Assembly (NCBI GenBank): GCA_963169045.1
Contig: CAUJDF010000028.1
Location: 62,001-126,000, forward strand
Length of the DNA stretch: 64,000 nt
Source: Myxococcota bacterium
Lineage (GTDB): Bacteria; Myxococcota_A; Bradymonadia; UBA7976; UBA1532
Reading direction: 5' to 3'
This document shows positions 1 to 7,768 of the stretch, piece by piece. Positions within the stretch are counted from its first letter, which is position 1; each line of letters begins with the position of its first letter. The translations under genes and the position numbers were made by a program. The notes beneath the pieces were generated by a model, which was not told the DNA's origin, made no database searches, and saw only the letters and a program-made list of their open reading frames with translations.

Positions 1-130
1 GTGAATTCGGGTGGTTGCCGCAGAAGACGACCGGCCCGTCCGCCGGGACGCGCTCGCGTCCGACGACCTCGACGCGGCGGAAGAACACGCCGAGGGCCGC
101 GCGCAGCAGCATCCGCAGCAGGCGGTACAT
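1..130 (-). CDS. PlsC-like phospholipid acyltransferase, N-terminal fragment
   Basis: Only the first 43 codons lie in the window; the gene runs off the left edge. The ATG at 130 opens a reading frame beginning MYRLLRMLLRAALGVFF, a hydrophobic/basic N-terminus. It reaches VVFCGNHPNS, which matches the start of the NHx4D catalytic motif of 1-acylglycerol-3-phosphate acyltransferases (PlsC family); the Asp would lie outside the window. Family members transfer acyl groups to lysophospholipids at the inner membrane. The gene starts 18 bases after the stop of the BamA-like barrel gene and is probably the third gene of an RluA / barrel / acyltransferase operon. The family call rests on the GNHPNS core and the preceding VEVVGRERVP context only. 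Confidence 0.72.
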   Translation of the reverse strand, partial: MYRLLRMLLRAALGVFFRRVEVVGRERVPADGPVVFCGNHPNS

Positions 131-148
131 GCGGCGATTGTGTTCCGT

Positions 149-1900
149 TCAGGGCTGGACGGGAAGGCCGCCGATGTTCGACTGGTAGAGGGCGTCCTCG
201 TAGCGGGTCGTCGGCACGGCCTGGCCGCTGCCGGCGCTGATCAGCACCTGGAAGCCGCCGGCGTCGAGCGGGAAGCCGACGTCGACGCGGTAGCTGACGC
301 GGTTGAACTGCGGGACGAGCGCGCGCAGGCCGAGGCCGGCGCTGTGGTGCCAGGCGACGTCCTCGAGGCGCTCGAAGACGCTGCCGCCGTCGTAGAAGAG
401 CACGCCGCCGACGTGCACGAAGGACCAGACCCACGGCGCGGTGCGGTACTCGAGGCCGGCGCGCAGCAGATCGACGCCGAAGCCGAAGAACGCCTGGCTC
501 TCGTAGCCGCGCAGGCCGTTGTCGCCGCCGAGGCTCACGAGGGTGCTCGCCGAGTCGTCGCGGCGCCCCGTGTAGTCGCCGCGCAGGACGAGGCGGCCGA
601 GACCCAGCGTGGGCGTGGCGCCGCGGGCGCGCAGGTAGAGCACCTCGTCGAGGCGGTCGCGCCCCTCGAGGCGAGTCTCGCCCGCCGCCGCCACCTCGGC
701 GAGGCCGTCGCCCGCGAAGGCGCCGACGTAGCCGAGCCGCGCGCCGACGACGACCGCGTCCTCCGTCGAGCCGAGCGCCTCGAGCGGCACCGACACCGAG
801 GTGCCCCAGAAGGCGCCGAGCCGCACGTCCTCGCTCTGCCCGAAGGTGGCGAGGTCGCGATACGTCTTCCAGCGGGGCTCGAAGCCCGACACGCCGGCGA
901 ACGGGTACACGGACGTGCGCTCGCGCGGCAGCACGTCGCGCCGGAACGCCGCGGCGCTCTCGGGGGGCAGCCCGGTCTCGTCGTTCGCCTCGACCTCGAG
1001 GCGCCCGAAGCCGCCGCCGAGCTGGAACTGGTGCTTGAAGTCGTCGCCGACCTGGTAGGTGCCCGAGGCGCTGGCGGTCACGAAGCGCTGGTCCCAGACG
1101 CGCCGGATCGCCTCGACCTCGGCCGTGCCGGGGTCGTCGTAGCGCAGCACCTCGCCGTCCTGGATCTGGCGCGCGACGCGGAAGTCGAACTCGCCGCCGA
1201 CGCCCCAGCCCCAGCGCTGCGCGAGGTTGCGCAGCGGGCGCTCGAGGCGCAGCGAGCCGCGCGCCCCCTCGCCGTCGCCCGTCTCGCGCGAGAAGATCAC
1301 GTCGAACGACTGCGTGAGCGCCAGGTCCGAGGCCATGAGGCGCGGATCGAGGTACACCTCGCCGACCGAGTAGCTCAGCGGCGCGATCGACACGCGGACC
1401 GTCGCCCGGTTCGCCCGCCCGAACAGGTTGCGCTCGGTGAGCTGCACCGTGGCCTCGTCGAGCGTCCCGCCCGTGAGCTGGAAGGACTGCTCGAGCCGCA
1501 GCGTCCACAGGTCGCGGGTGTAGACGACCACGCCGACCTCGTCGGGGGCGGCCACCCGGACGGGCACCACCCGCACGAGCGAGAAGATGTCCATCTCGCG
1601 CAGGATGCGGGACGTCTCCTCGGCGCGCTCGGGCGTGTACGGCTCGCCGGGCGCCAGCAGCACCTCGCGCGCGATCACGTCCTCGTCGGTGAGCCAGTGG
1701 AAGAGGTTGAAGAAGGTCGGGATCCACTCGTCCTCGACGAACACGTCCTCCTGGACGACGCGCACCCAGGCGATGCGCTTGCCCTCCGGCGCGGGTTCGG
1801 GGGTGAGCCGCTCGACGCCGAGCACGCGCGCGACGCGGGCGTCTTCGTAGGTGAGATCAGGGGACGCGAGCAGCGCCGCGGCCAGCAGCAGCGGCCCCAT
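149..1900 (-). CDS. BamA/TamA-like outer-membrane barrel protein (surface antigen D15 family)
   Basis: The product is about 583 residues. An N-terminal signal peptide (MGPLLLAAALLASP) is followed by one recognisable POTRA-like segment, about residues 60-130, with the pattern YTPERAEETSRILREMDIF. The rest is a beta-rich barrel. The sequence GLRGYESQAF near the C-terminus resembles the conserved L6-loop VRGF/Y motif of Omp85 proteins. BamA/TamA relatives insert or translocate proteins in the outer membrane. This one is shorter than BamA and carries one POTRA rather than five. It does not end in an aromatic residue: about 20 residues follow the last predicted strand. The ATG at 1898-1900 overlaps the RluA stop (ATGA), so translation is probably coupled; the upstream in-frame extension is low-complexity and was not used. 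The substrate is unknown. Confidence 0.8.
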   Translation of the reverse strand: MGPLLLAAALLASPDLTYEDARVARVLGVERLTPEPAPEGKRIAWVRVVQEDVFVEDEWIPTFFNLFHWLTDEDVIAREVLLAPGEPYTPERAEETSRILREMDIFSLVRVVPVRVAAPDEVGVVVYTRDLWTLRLEQSFQLTGGTLDEATVQLTERNLFGRANRATVRVSIAPLSYSVGEVYLDPRLMASDLALTQSFDVIFSRETGDGEGARGSLRLERPLRNLAQRWGWGVGGEFDFRVARQIQDGEVLRYDDPGTAEVEAIRRVWDQRFVTASASGTYQVGDDFKHQFQLGGGFGRLEVEANDETGLPPESAAAFRRDVLPRERTSVYPFAGVSGFEPRWKTYRDLATFGQSEDVRLGAFWGTSVSVPLEALGSTEDAVVVGARLGYVGAFAGDGLAEVAAAGETRLEGRDRLDEVLYLRARGATPTLGLGRLVLRGDYTGRRDDSASTLVSLGGDNGLRGYESQAFFGFGVDLLRAGLEYRTAPWVWSFVHVGGVLFYDGGSVFERLEDVAWHHSAGLGLRALVPQFNRVSYRVDVGFPLDAGGFQVLISAGSGQAVPTTRYEDALYQSNIGGLPVQP

Positions 1901-2664
1901 CAGCGCCACACGCGCGGGCAGGCGACGCCGAGCGTCTCGAGGAACGCGAGGTGCGCGGCGGGGAGCGGCGCCCGGGCCTCGACCCGCGCGCCGGTGACGG
2001 GATGCGCGAAGGCGAGCATCGCCGCGTGCAGGAAGATGGCGCTCTTCACCGCCCGCGAGAAGCGCTTGTCCAGCTCGTCGCGGCGCCCGTACTCGCGGTC
2101 CCCGACCACCGGCGCGCCGTGGAGCGCCATGTGCACCCGGATCTGGTGCAGCTTGCCCGTCTGCAGGCCGCACCTCACGAGGCTCACGCCGCGGGCGCGG
2201 ACGAGCGTCTCGTACTTCGTCACCGCCTTCTCGGCGCGCGGGTGATCGCCGGCGATCGCCACCTTCTGCCCGCCGCGGCGCTCCTCGCGCAGCGGCGTGC
2301 GCTCGGTGCCCGCCGGCGGCGCCGGCGCGCCGTGCACCAGCGTCAGGTACGTCTTCTGGACGGTGTGCTTCTCGAACTGCTTGCGAATGCCGTCGTAGCC
2401 CGCCGGCGTCAGCCCGACGACCACCAGGCCGCTCGTCGGTCGGTCCAGGCGGTGGAGCAGCCCGAAATCCCGTTTCTTTCCGAGGTTTTGCAGCTGGTGG
2501 CCCCAGCGCGCGAACAGCCCGTTCAGCAGCGCGTCGGTGGCGTGGCCGAGGCCCGGCTGGGTGACGACGCCCGCCGGCTTCGAAACGACGACGAAGTGCT
2601 CGTCCTCGAGGACCACGGTGAACGGCACGTCGGGGTTCGGCGGGACGCTGAGCTGCGGCTCCAT
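1900..2664 (-). CDS. RluA-family 23S/tRNA pseudouridine synthase
   Basis: A 254-residue protein of the RluA family, which isomerises uridine to pseudouridine in rRNA or tRNA. It contains the hallmark HRLDRPTSG at residues 71-79, with Asp74 as the predicted catalytic aspartate. Other family blocks are the N-terminal FVVVSKPAGVVTQPG and the C-terminal TGKLHQIRVHMALHG. No S4 domain is visible in front of the catalytic domain, which resembles the shorter RluA/TruC-like members. Which uridine is modified cannot be read from the sequence. The gene leads a minus-strand operon and its stop overlaps the start of the BamA-like gene by one base. Confidence 0.9.
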   Translation of the reverse strand: MEPQLSVPPNPDVPFTVVLEDEHFVVVSKPAGVVTQPGLGHATDALLNGLFARWGHQLQNLGKKRDFGLLHRLDRPTSGLVVVGLTPAGYDGIRKQFEKHTVQKTYLTLVHGAPAPPAGTERTPLREERRGGQKVAIAGDHPRAEKAVTKYETLVRARGVSLVRCGLQTGKLHQIRVHMALHGAPVVGDREYGRRDELDKRFSRAVKSAIFLHAAMLAFAHPVTGARVEARAPLPAAHLAFLETLGVACPRVWR

Positions 2665-2694
2665 GGCCGCGCAGTATGCCTCACGCCCGACGTC

Positions 2695-3492
2695 TCAGGG
2701 AGGGGGCGGCGCGAAGCGGCGGTCACCGCCGGGGAACGGTTGCGGATCCCAGGCGGGGGCGGCGACGAGCACGCCGCGCTCCATGAGGCCCTGGCGGTCG
2801 TCGTAGTACACCGCGAGCACCGCCGCGGGACGCCCCGGCTCGAGGCGCTGGAACGGCGCCTCGACCACCTGCGAGAAGCGCGTCTCGCCGTACTGCGTGC
2901 CGAGCTTCGCGCCGCCGCGCGCGGCGCCGTCGTCGGCGCTGCCCGGCGCCGCCTCGGCCGCCGCCTCCGGGTACGGGGCCGGCGTGGCCACGGGCGCGGG
3001 CGGCGGGGCCGCCTCGGGGAAGATGGCCACACCGACCACCCCGACGTGTTGCGGAGAGCCCATCCGGGCGGTGTAGCTGTCCTCGGGGGTCGTGAAGCGG
3101 AACGTGGCGACGGCGTCCATGCTCTGCCGGAAGCCCTCGACCATCACGTGTCCGTACGGCTCGATGATGTAGCCGCGGTGCTTCTCGAAGTCGCCGAGCT
3201 CGCCCGTCAGGACGTCGCGACCGTCGACGGTGATGACCGCCTCGACGCGGCGCGGCGTCGGGTTGTCGACGCGGACGGCGTAGCGCTCGCCCTGCACGCC
3301 CTCGAAGAACAGGCCGCCGTGCCACGGGTGCGCCGGCAGCGAGCCGCCGTCCGGCCGCGCGAGGCGCAGCGACCAGCCGCCCGCGTCCGGCGCCAGCGGG
3401 GCTTCGCCGTTGCCGGGCATCACCGCCACCGGATCCGGCCGCGTCGAGCACGCCGCCAGCACCACCGCCGCCATCAGCACCACCTGCCGCAT
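2695..3492 (-). CDS. Putative lipoprotein of unknown function
   Basis: The product is 265 residues. The ATG is preceded by a strong AAGGAGGTG ribosome-binding site. The N-terminus MRQVVLMAAVVLAACS ends in a lipobox (LAAC), so lipidation at Cys15 is expected. The mature protein has a globular segment of about 130 residues containing YAVRVDNPTPRRVEAVITVDG and HRGYIIEPYG. An Ala/Pro-rich linker follows, then a second segment with KLGTQYGETRFSQVV. The pattern suggests beta-sandwich modules, but I do not recognise a named family. The gene is divergent from the CBS-domain gene and is separated by 30 bases from the RluA gene downstream, with which it may be cotranscribed. Confidence 0.75.
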   Translation of the reverse strand: MRQVVLMAAVVLAACSTRPDPVAVMPGNGEAPLAPDAGGWSLRLARPDGGSLPAHPWHGGLFFEGVQGERYAVRVDNPTPRRVEAVITVDGRDVLTGELGDFEKHRGYIIEPYGHVMVEGFRQSMDAVATFRFTTPEDSYTARMGSPQHVGVVGVAIFPEAAPPPAPVATPAPYPEAAAEAAPGSADDGAARGGAKLGTQYGETRFSQVVEAPFQRLEPGRPAAVLAVYYDDRQGLMERGVLVAAPAWDPQPFPGGDRRFAPPPP

Positions 3493-3591
3493 CCCGCACC
3501 TCCTTTGCCTCGTTGCACGCACGGGCGCGTGAAACGATCTGCCGTCACCCCGCGGAAACGCGAGACAGCGTGACACGAGCGCCGCGACAAC

Positions 3592-3607
3592 TGGCACGGC
3601 CGTTGCT
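3592..3607 (+). promoter_or_regulatory. Sigma-54 (RpoN) promoter upstream of the CBS-domain gene
   Basis: The sequence TGGCACGGCCGTTGCT matches the -24/-12 consensus TGGCACG-N4-TTGCW at every defined position, with exactly ten bases between the invariant GG (3593-3594) and GC (3605-3606). It is preceded by C, as in many sigma-54 promoters. It points toward the CBS gene at 3680 and predicts a start about 12 bases after the GC, near 3618. Activation by an enhancer-binding protein is expected from the sigma-54 mechanism; I could not identify the upstream activator site. Confidence 0.75.
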
Positions 3608-3613
3608 GACCTC

Positions 3614-3631
3614 CCCCCCGGGCCCGGGGGG
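3614..3631. promoter_or_regulatory. 18-bp perfect palindrome at the predicted sigma-54 start site
   Basis: Six C, GGGCCC, then six G form a perfect 18-base dyad. It sits at or just after the transcription start predicted from the neighbouring -24/-12 element. It could be a repressor site, a 5' hairpin affecting message stability, or simply a G/C-rich coincidence in a very GC-rich genome. Confidence 0.4.
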
Positions 3632-3679
3632 CCGTGGCCGCCCGCCCCACCGATGCGCCGCGCCGAAAGGAGAGTCGCC

Positions 3680-4120
3680 ATGCAGGTCCGCGATCTCATG
3701 TCCACCGACCTCGTCACCCTGAACGCCACCGCCGACGTCGAGCTCGCCGAGGGGCTGATGTCGCTGCTGCGCATCCGCCACCTGCCGGTCGTCGACGGCG
3801 ACCGGCTCGTCGGCCTCGTCACCCACCGCGACCTCTTGCGGGCGTCTCTCCGCTCGGCCCTGCGCGGGAGCCGCGTGCCCGTGCGCGAGCTGATGCACGT
3901 CGACGTCACCACCTGCGGCCCGGACGCCGACGTCCGCGACGCGATCGACGTCATGCTCGACCACAAGTACGGCTGCCTCCCCATCGTCGACGACGGCGGC
4001 CGCCTCGTGGGCCTCGTCACGGCGTCCGACTGCCTGCGCCTCACCGCCGCCCTGCTCGATCGCGTCCCCGACGATGCCTTACCCGCCGCGCACGGGCTCG
4101 CGCTCGGACGCTCCACGTAA
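3680..4120 (+). CDS. Tandem CBS-domain protein
   Basis: A 146-residue cytosolic protein made almost entirely of two CBS domains (about residues 1-60 and 70-130), beginning MQVRDLMSTDLVTL with the typical V-x-D-L-M opening. Each repeat has the characteristic HLPVVDGDRLVGLVTHRDL-type core; the second reads CLPIVDDGGRLVGLVTASD. CBS pairs bind adenine nucleotides or S-adenosylmethionine and usually act as small regulatory modules. No catalytic or membrane domain is attached, so the partner is unknown. The start was chosen because AAAGGAG precedes the ATG at 3680. The perfect sigma-54 promoter 73 bases upstream suggests conditional expression, for example under nutrient stress or development. Confidence 0.88.
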   Translation: MQVRDLMSTDLVTLNATADVELAEGLMSLLRIRHLPVVDGDRLVGLVTHRDLLRASLRSALRGSRVPVRELMHVDVTTCGPDADVRDAIDVMLDHKYGCLPIVDDGGRLVGLVTASDCLRLTAALLDRVPDDALPAAHGLALGRST

Positions 4121-4153
4121 TCGTCGGGCGCCCCTCGCGCATCTGCAACGAGG

Positions 4154-4177
4154 GCGCTCGGGCCGGTGCCCGGGCGC
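4154..4177. terminator. Strong hairpin between the CBS gene and the next lipoprotein gene
   Basis: GCGCTCGGGC and GCCCGGGCGC pair over ten positions (one G-U) around a CGGT loop, 33 bases after the CBS stop. There is no downstream T-run, so classical intrinsic termination is uncertain. It may attenuate or protect the message. Confidence 0.4.
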
Positions 4178-4229
4178 GTCTCCGATCGCACGTTGCAGCG
4201 CGCGGCCCGCCGCGCCAGGATGCCACCCC

Positions 4230-5117
4230 ATGAAGATGCGATCCGTGATCCCCCTCCCCGCCGTGGCGATCGCCCTCGCGGCGTGCGGCGGCGGCGCCCC
4301 CGCCGCGAAGCCGGCGCCCGCGGCCGGCGAGGACCGGCCCGCCCAGATGCTGATCGACGCGCTGCAGAAGCGCGGAAAGGAGGGGCCGGGCCCCGGCGAC
4401 GCGATCGTCACGTTCGCGGTCTTCTCGCCGGAGACGCCCCCCGTCGATCCCCAGCAGCGCGTCGTGGTGCTCAACGGCATCGTCGAGGCCACGTTCAACA
4501 CGCCGCCGCCCGATCTCGCCGACCCGGTGAAGCGCGTGCGCGGCCGCCCGCCGTTCGTGGTGACGGTCCAGCCCGTCGAGGCGCTGCCGCTCAACCTCGA
4601 GGCGCTCGCCGCCGCGGCCGAGCCGGCGGAGGCCCTGGCGCTGCGCGGCGCGAAGACGGCGATCTTCGTGCGCTACCTCGGCAAGCCGGCGCCGGACGCG
4701 GCCCACCTGCGGGGGGTCGGCGTGGCGGTGTCGGCGCTGGCGGCGGACGCGAAGGGCGTCGTGACCGACCTCGGCACGCTGCGCACCTGGTCGTCGAACG
4801 AGTTCCGCGCGCGCATCCAGCAGCCGGAGTGGGTGAGCGACGAGGTCACGCTCGAGGCGGCGCAGGACGAGTCCGGCAGCGTCATCTTCTTCACGCGGGG
4901 CATGGCGAAGCTGGGCCTGCCCGACCTCGAGCAGACCGGCGTGCCGCCCGCCGCCGCGCGCGACACCTTCGCCGGTTTCCAGCGGACGTGGGCCGCCCTG
5001 CGCGAGCACGGCCACGCCGCGCCCGGCGACCGCCTCGGCGAGACGCTGCTGCAGCCGTGCAAGCGGCCGGCGCTCGAGTACGACCACGAGTGCGTGGGGC
5101 TGGCGCCGCCGCAGTGA
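4230..5117 (+). CDS. Putative lipoprotein of unknown function
   Basis: The product is 295 residues. It starts MKMRSVIPLPAVAIALAAC, a lipoprotein signal peptide with lipobox LAAC and acylated Cys19. A Gly/Ala/Pro linker follows, then a globular domain of about 250 residues (for example VVVLNGIVEATFNTPPPDL and GTLRTWSSNEFRARIQQPE). I recognise no catalytic motif and no named family. The start was placed at the methionine that opens the signal peptide; an AGGA lies about 9 bases upstream. The gene ends five bases before the CPBP protease gene and is probably in the same transcript as that gene and the MYXO-CTERM protein. Confidence 0.72.
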   Translation: MKMRSVIPLPAVAIALAACGGGAPAAKPAPAAGEDRPAQMLIDALQKRGKEGPGPGDAIVTFAVFSPETPPVDPQQRVVVLNGIVEATFNTPPPDLADPVKRVRGRPPFVVTVQPVEALPLNLEALAAAAEPAEALALRGAKTAIFVRYLGKPAPDAAHLRGVGVAVSALAADAKGVVTDLGTLRTWSSNEFRARIQQPEWVSDEVTLEAAQDESGSVIFFTRGMAKLGLPDLEQTGVPPAAARDTFAGFQRTWAALREHGHAAPGDRLGETLLQPCKRPALEYDHECVGLAPPQ

Positions 5118-5122
5118 CCGCC

Positions 5123-6061
5123 ATGCACGCCCGCGCCGAACGGCCCTCGCCCTCGCCCGACGGTCCGCTGCCGCTCAGCCGGGCGACGGCGGCCTTCACG
5201 GTCGCCTACCTGGTCGCGACGGCCTGCGGCTGGTACTGGCTGCGCCGGCACGAGCTCATCGACCGCAACACCTCGGTCGTCGTGATCTACGCGGCGGGCA
5301 TCGCGCTCTTCTACGCGGTGCTGTGCCGGTCGCTGCGCGCGCCCCTGCGCGAGGTCGGACGGGAGGCGCTGGTCGTCAGCGGCGCGACCGTCCTGTGGTT
5401 CACGCTGTTCTGGTTCCAGGGCCGCCGCAGCAGCTACGCGGACCACTTCGGTCCCGTGCCGTGGGGCGGCCTGCGCGGGCTCGTCCCGTTCTTCTACATG
5501 GTCGCGACCAGCGTCGCCGCGCGCATGCTGCTGCCGATGCTCACCGCGCGCATCGCCGTCGGGCGCGGCCCGCACGACTACGGCTACCGGCTGCGCGGCA
5601 CCTTTCGCCTGTGGTGGGTCTATGCCGGGCTCGTCGCGGTGATCGTGCCGGTCGTGATCTGGGCGTCGTCGCTCGCGTCGTTCCAGGCGAAGTACCCGTG
5701 GTGCAAGCAGGCCATCGAGGCCGGCAACACGCTGAACCTGGGCGTCTTCGCGATCTACGCCGCGGCGCTGTTCGTGTTCTACGCGTCGGGCGAAGCCTTC
5801 TGGCGCGGCTTCCTGTTGTTCGGGACGGAGCGGCGCCTCGGCGCCAACGCGCTGTTCCTCACGCTCATCCCCTACGTCGCGGGGCACTTCGGCAAGCCGC
5901 TGCCGGAGACGCTCGGCGCGATCGCCAGCGGGTTGGTGCTCGGTTTCCTCGCGCTGCGGCACCGCTCCTTCTGGCTCGGCGCGCTGACGCACTGGGGCGT
6001 GGCGATGACGATGGACCTCGCCGCGCTCTGGCGGAAGGGCGTACATTTCGTCGGGCCATGA
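5123..6061 (+). CDS. CPBP-family intramembrane protease, candidate myxosortase
   Basis: A 312-residue polytopic membrane protein with about eight hydrophobic segments. The C-terminal half carries the three CPBP/Rce1-like motifs: GEAFWRGF (motif 1), PYVAGHFGKPLPE (motif 2) and THWGVAMTMD (motif 3). Motif 1 keeps one Glu and the Arg, but the first Glu of the usual EExxxR is Gly. CPBP relatives are glutamic intramembrane endopeptidases, and families called myxosortases (MrtX, MrtC, MrtP) are predicted to process MYXO-CTERM sorting signals. Here the stop overlaps the start of a MYXO-CTERM protein by ATGA, so the two are almost certainly co-translated. Function as its sorting enzyme is inference. 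Abi-like self-immunity or an unrelated CPBP role remains possible. Confidence 0.8.
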   Translation: MHARAERPSPSPDGPLPLSRATAAFTVAYLVATACGWYWLRRHELIDRNTSVVVIYAAGIALFYAVLCRSLRAPLREVGREALVVSGATVLWFTLFWFQGRRSSYADHFGPVPWGGLRGLVPFFYMVATSVAARMLLPMLTARIAVGRGPHDYGYRLRGTFRLWWVYAGLVAVIVPVVIWASSLASFQAKYPWCKQAIEAGNTLNLGVFAIYAAALFVFYASGEAFWRGFLLFGTERRLGANALFLTLIPYVAGHFGKPLPETLGAIASGLVLGFLALRHRSFWLGALTHWGVAMTMDLAALWRKGVHFVGP

Positions 6062-7635
6062 ACGCCCGACACCTGCTCGCCCTCGCGCTGGCCGCCGCGC
6101 CGGCCACGGTCTCCGCCCACGCGCTCGACCACCTGCGCACGAAGAACGACATCGGCCCGAACAAGGTGCCGCACCTTGGCACGTCGCACATCCTCGTCGT
6201 GCCGACCCGCGTCGGCGTCGACGAGTTCCCGGCCGACCGCTGGGAAGAGCTCGAGCGCTTCTTCGATCCCGCCGGCGGTCCGGACACGTTCCGCGGCTAC
6301 TGGCTGGCGGTGTCGGGCGGCAGGTACGACCCGATCCCGATGTTGGCCCGGCCGGTGCTGTACCCGGACCATTGCCCGCTGGCGAACAAGACGGTCGACG
6401 ACTGCGAGTTCGACTTCACCGACCTGCGCGGGTTCAGCCAGCGCGACCTCGTCGCCCTGTACCGCGAGCTGCTCGAGCGCGTGCGCGACGAGCAGGGCGT
6501 CGACCTCGCGCACTTCGACGTGAACACCGCCGAGGGGCCGGGGCAGGACGGCTGGTTCGACGGGGTGATCGTCGACTCCGACATCGTCGACGGCGTGGGC
6601 ATCCCGCTCAACGCGTTCGGCGCCTCGGTGAGCGTCGAGACGACGCCCGGGGCGTCGCGGCCGGCGCCTCCGCCCCCGCCGATGCCCGACGCGGCCGTGG
6701 CCGACGCCGCCGTGGCGGACGCCGCGCCCGACGCGGCCCTCTCCGACGCCGGCGCCGTGGACGCGGCGGTCGCCGACGCGGCGCCGCCCGTCGACGGCGC
6801 GCCGCCGATCGCCGCCGGCACGCTGCGCATGGGCAACGTGGCGATGGCGCCGCCGAACCTGCACGAGTTCGGGCACATCCTCGGCTTCATCGACCTGTAC
6901 AACGGCCCGGTCGTCAACGACCTGATGGGGCCGTACATCGACGAGGTCACGCTGAGCGCCTTCAGCCGCCTGCAGATCGAGTGGGGCGAGGCCATCGACG
7001 TGCAGGGCCCCGGCACGTGGGACCTCGCGCCCACGATGGAGGGCGGGTCGATCCTGCGCATCGGCGCGGCGCCGCGCTACCTGCTCATCGAGCACCGCGG
7101 CGGGGGGCAGCACGCGCAGTGGGACCGCTCCCCCGCCGGCGTCTATGTGTACAGCGTCGACGAGGACACGCTGCCGATCCGCGCGCTCGGCTTCCTCGAC
7201 CTCGCCGCCGGCGACCTCTACTTCCCCAACGCCGACGCGCCGTACCTGAACGTGAACCTGCCGCTCGGGTGCGACCTGTTCTCGCTCTCGCCCGGCCGCG
7301 GGTGCGCCGCGCAGGTGCCCGACGAGGAGCGCGCGCTCGTCCACGCCAGCGGGCAATCGTGGGGCCTGCACCTGCGCGTCGACGGGCTGCAGTTCGACGG
7401 CAAGATGCGCGTCAGCATCGTCGAGGGCGAGCTCGCCCCGCCGCCGGTGCCCGACGGCGGCCCGCCGGTCGTCCGGCCGCCCACCCGCGAAAACGACCCC
7501 GAGGACGCCGGTGTCGCCGACGCCGCGCCCACGGGCGAGGACGGAGGCGGCGGCGGCTGCGAGCTCGCACCCGGCGCCGGCGCTCCCTGGCTCGCGCTGT
7601 TGCTCGCCCTGCCCCTGCGTCGCCGCCGGCGCTGA
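6058..7635 (+). CDS. Secreted M6-like metalloprotease-type protein with MYXO-CTERM anchor
   Basis: The product is 525 residues. A signal peptide (MNARHLLALALAAAPATVSA) leads a catalytic-like domain containing HEFGHILGFIDLYN, the HExGHxxGF/D zinc motif seen in immune-inhibitor-A-like (M6) proteases. It is interrupted by an Asp/Ala linker (about residues 205-245) rich in DAAVADAA. The C-terminus is a tripartite sorting signal: Gly-rich stretch with a Cys (GGGGGCELAPG), a hydrophobic helix (PWLALLLALPL) and a terminal Arg cluster (RRRRR). This matches MYXO-CTERM, which directs surface anchoring in Myxococcota. The start overlaps the stop of the CPBP protease. Proteolytic activity is inferred from HExGH only; the third zinc ligand was not assigned. 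Confidence 0.82.
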   Translation: MNARHLLALALAAAPATVSAHALDHLRTKNDIGPNKVPHLGTSHILVVPTRVGVDEFPADRWEELERFFDPAGGPDTFRGYWLAVSGGRYDPIPMLARPVLYPDHCPLANKTVDDCEFDFTDLRGFSQRDLVALYRELLERVRDEQGVDLAHFDVNTAEGPGQDGWFDGVIVDSDIVDGVGIPLNAFGASVSVETTPGASRPAPPPPPMPDAAVADAAVADAAPDAALSDAGAVDAAVADAAPPVDGAPPIAAGTLRMGNVAMAPPNLHEFGHILGFIDLYNGPVVNDLMGPYIDEVTLSAFSRLQIEWGEAIDVQGPGTWDLAPTMEGGSILRIGAAPRYLLIEHRGGGQHAQWDRSPAGVYVYSVDEDTLPIRALGFLDLAAGDLYFPNADAPYLNVNLPLGCDLFSLSPGRGCAAQVPDEERALVHASGQSWGLHLRVDGLQFDGKMRVSIVEGELAPPPVPDGGPPVVRPPTRENDPEDAGVADAAPTGEDGGGGGCELAPGAGAPWLALLLALPLRRRRR

Positions 7636-7768
7636 CAGCTCTCCCGCGCCGGCGTCGATTTTTCTGCGACACGCGGCGCCGCTGTCCGAATACCTCTCCC
7701 GGTAGATCGTTGCGCCCGAGCGGGCGTGTAGTAGCGTCCGGAACCGCACGATCGACGAGGAGGGTCCC

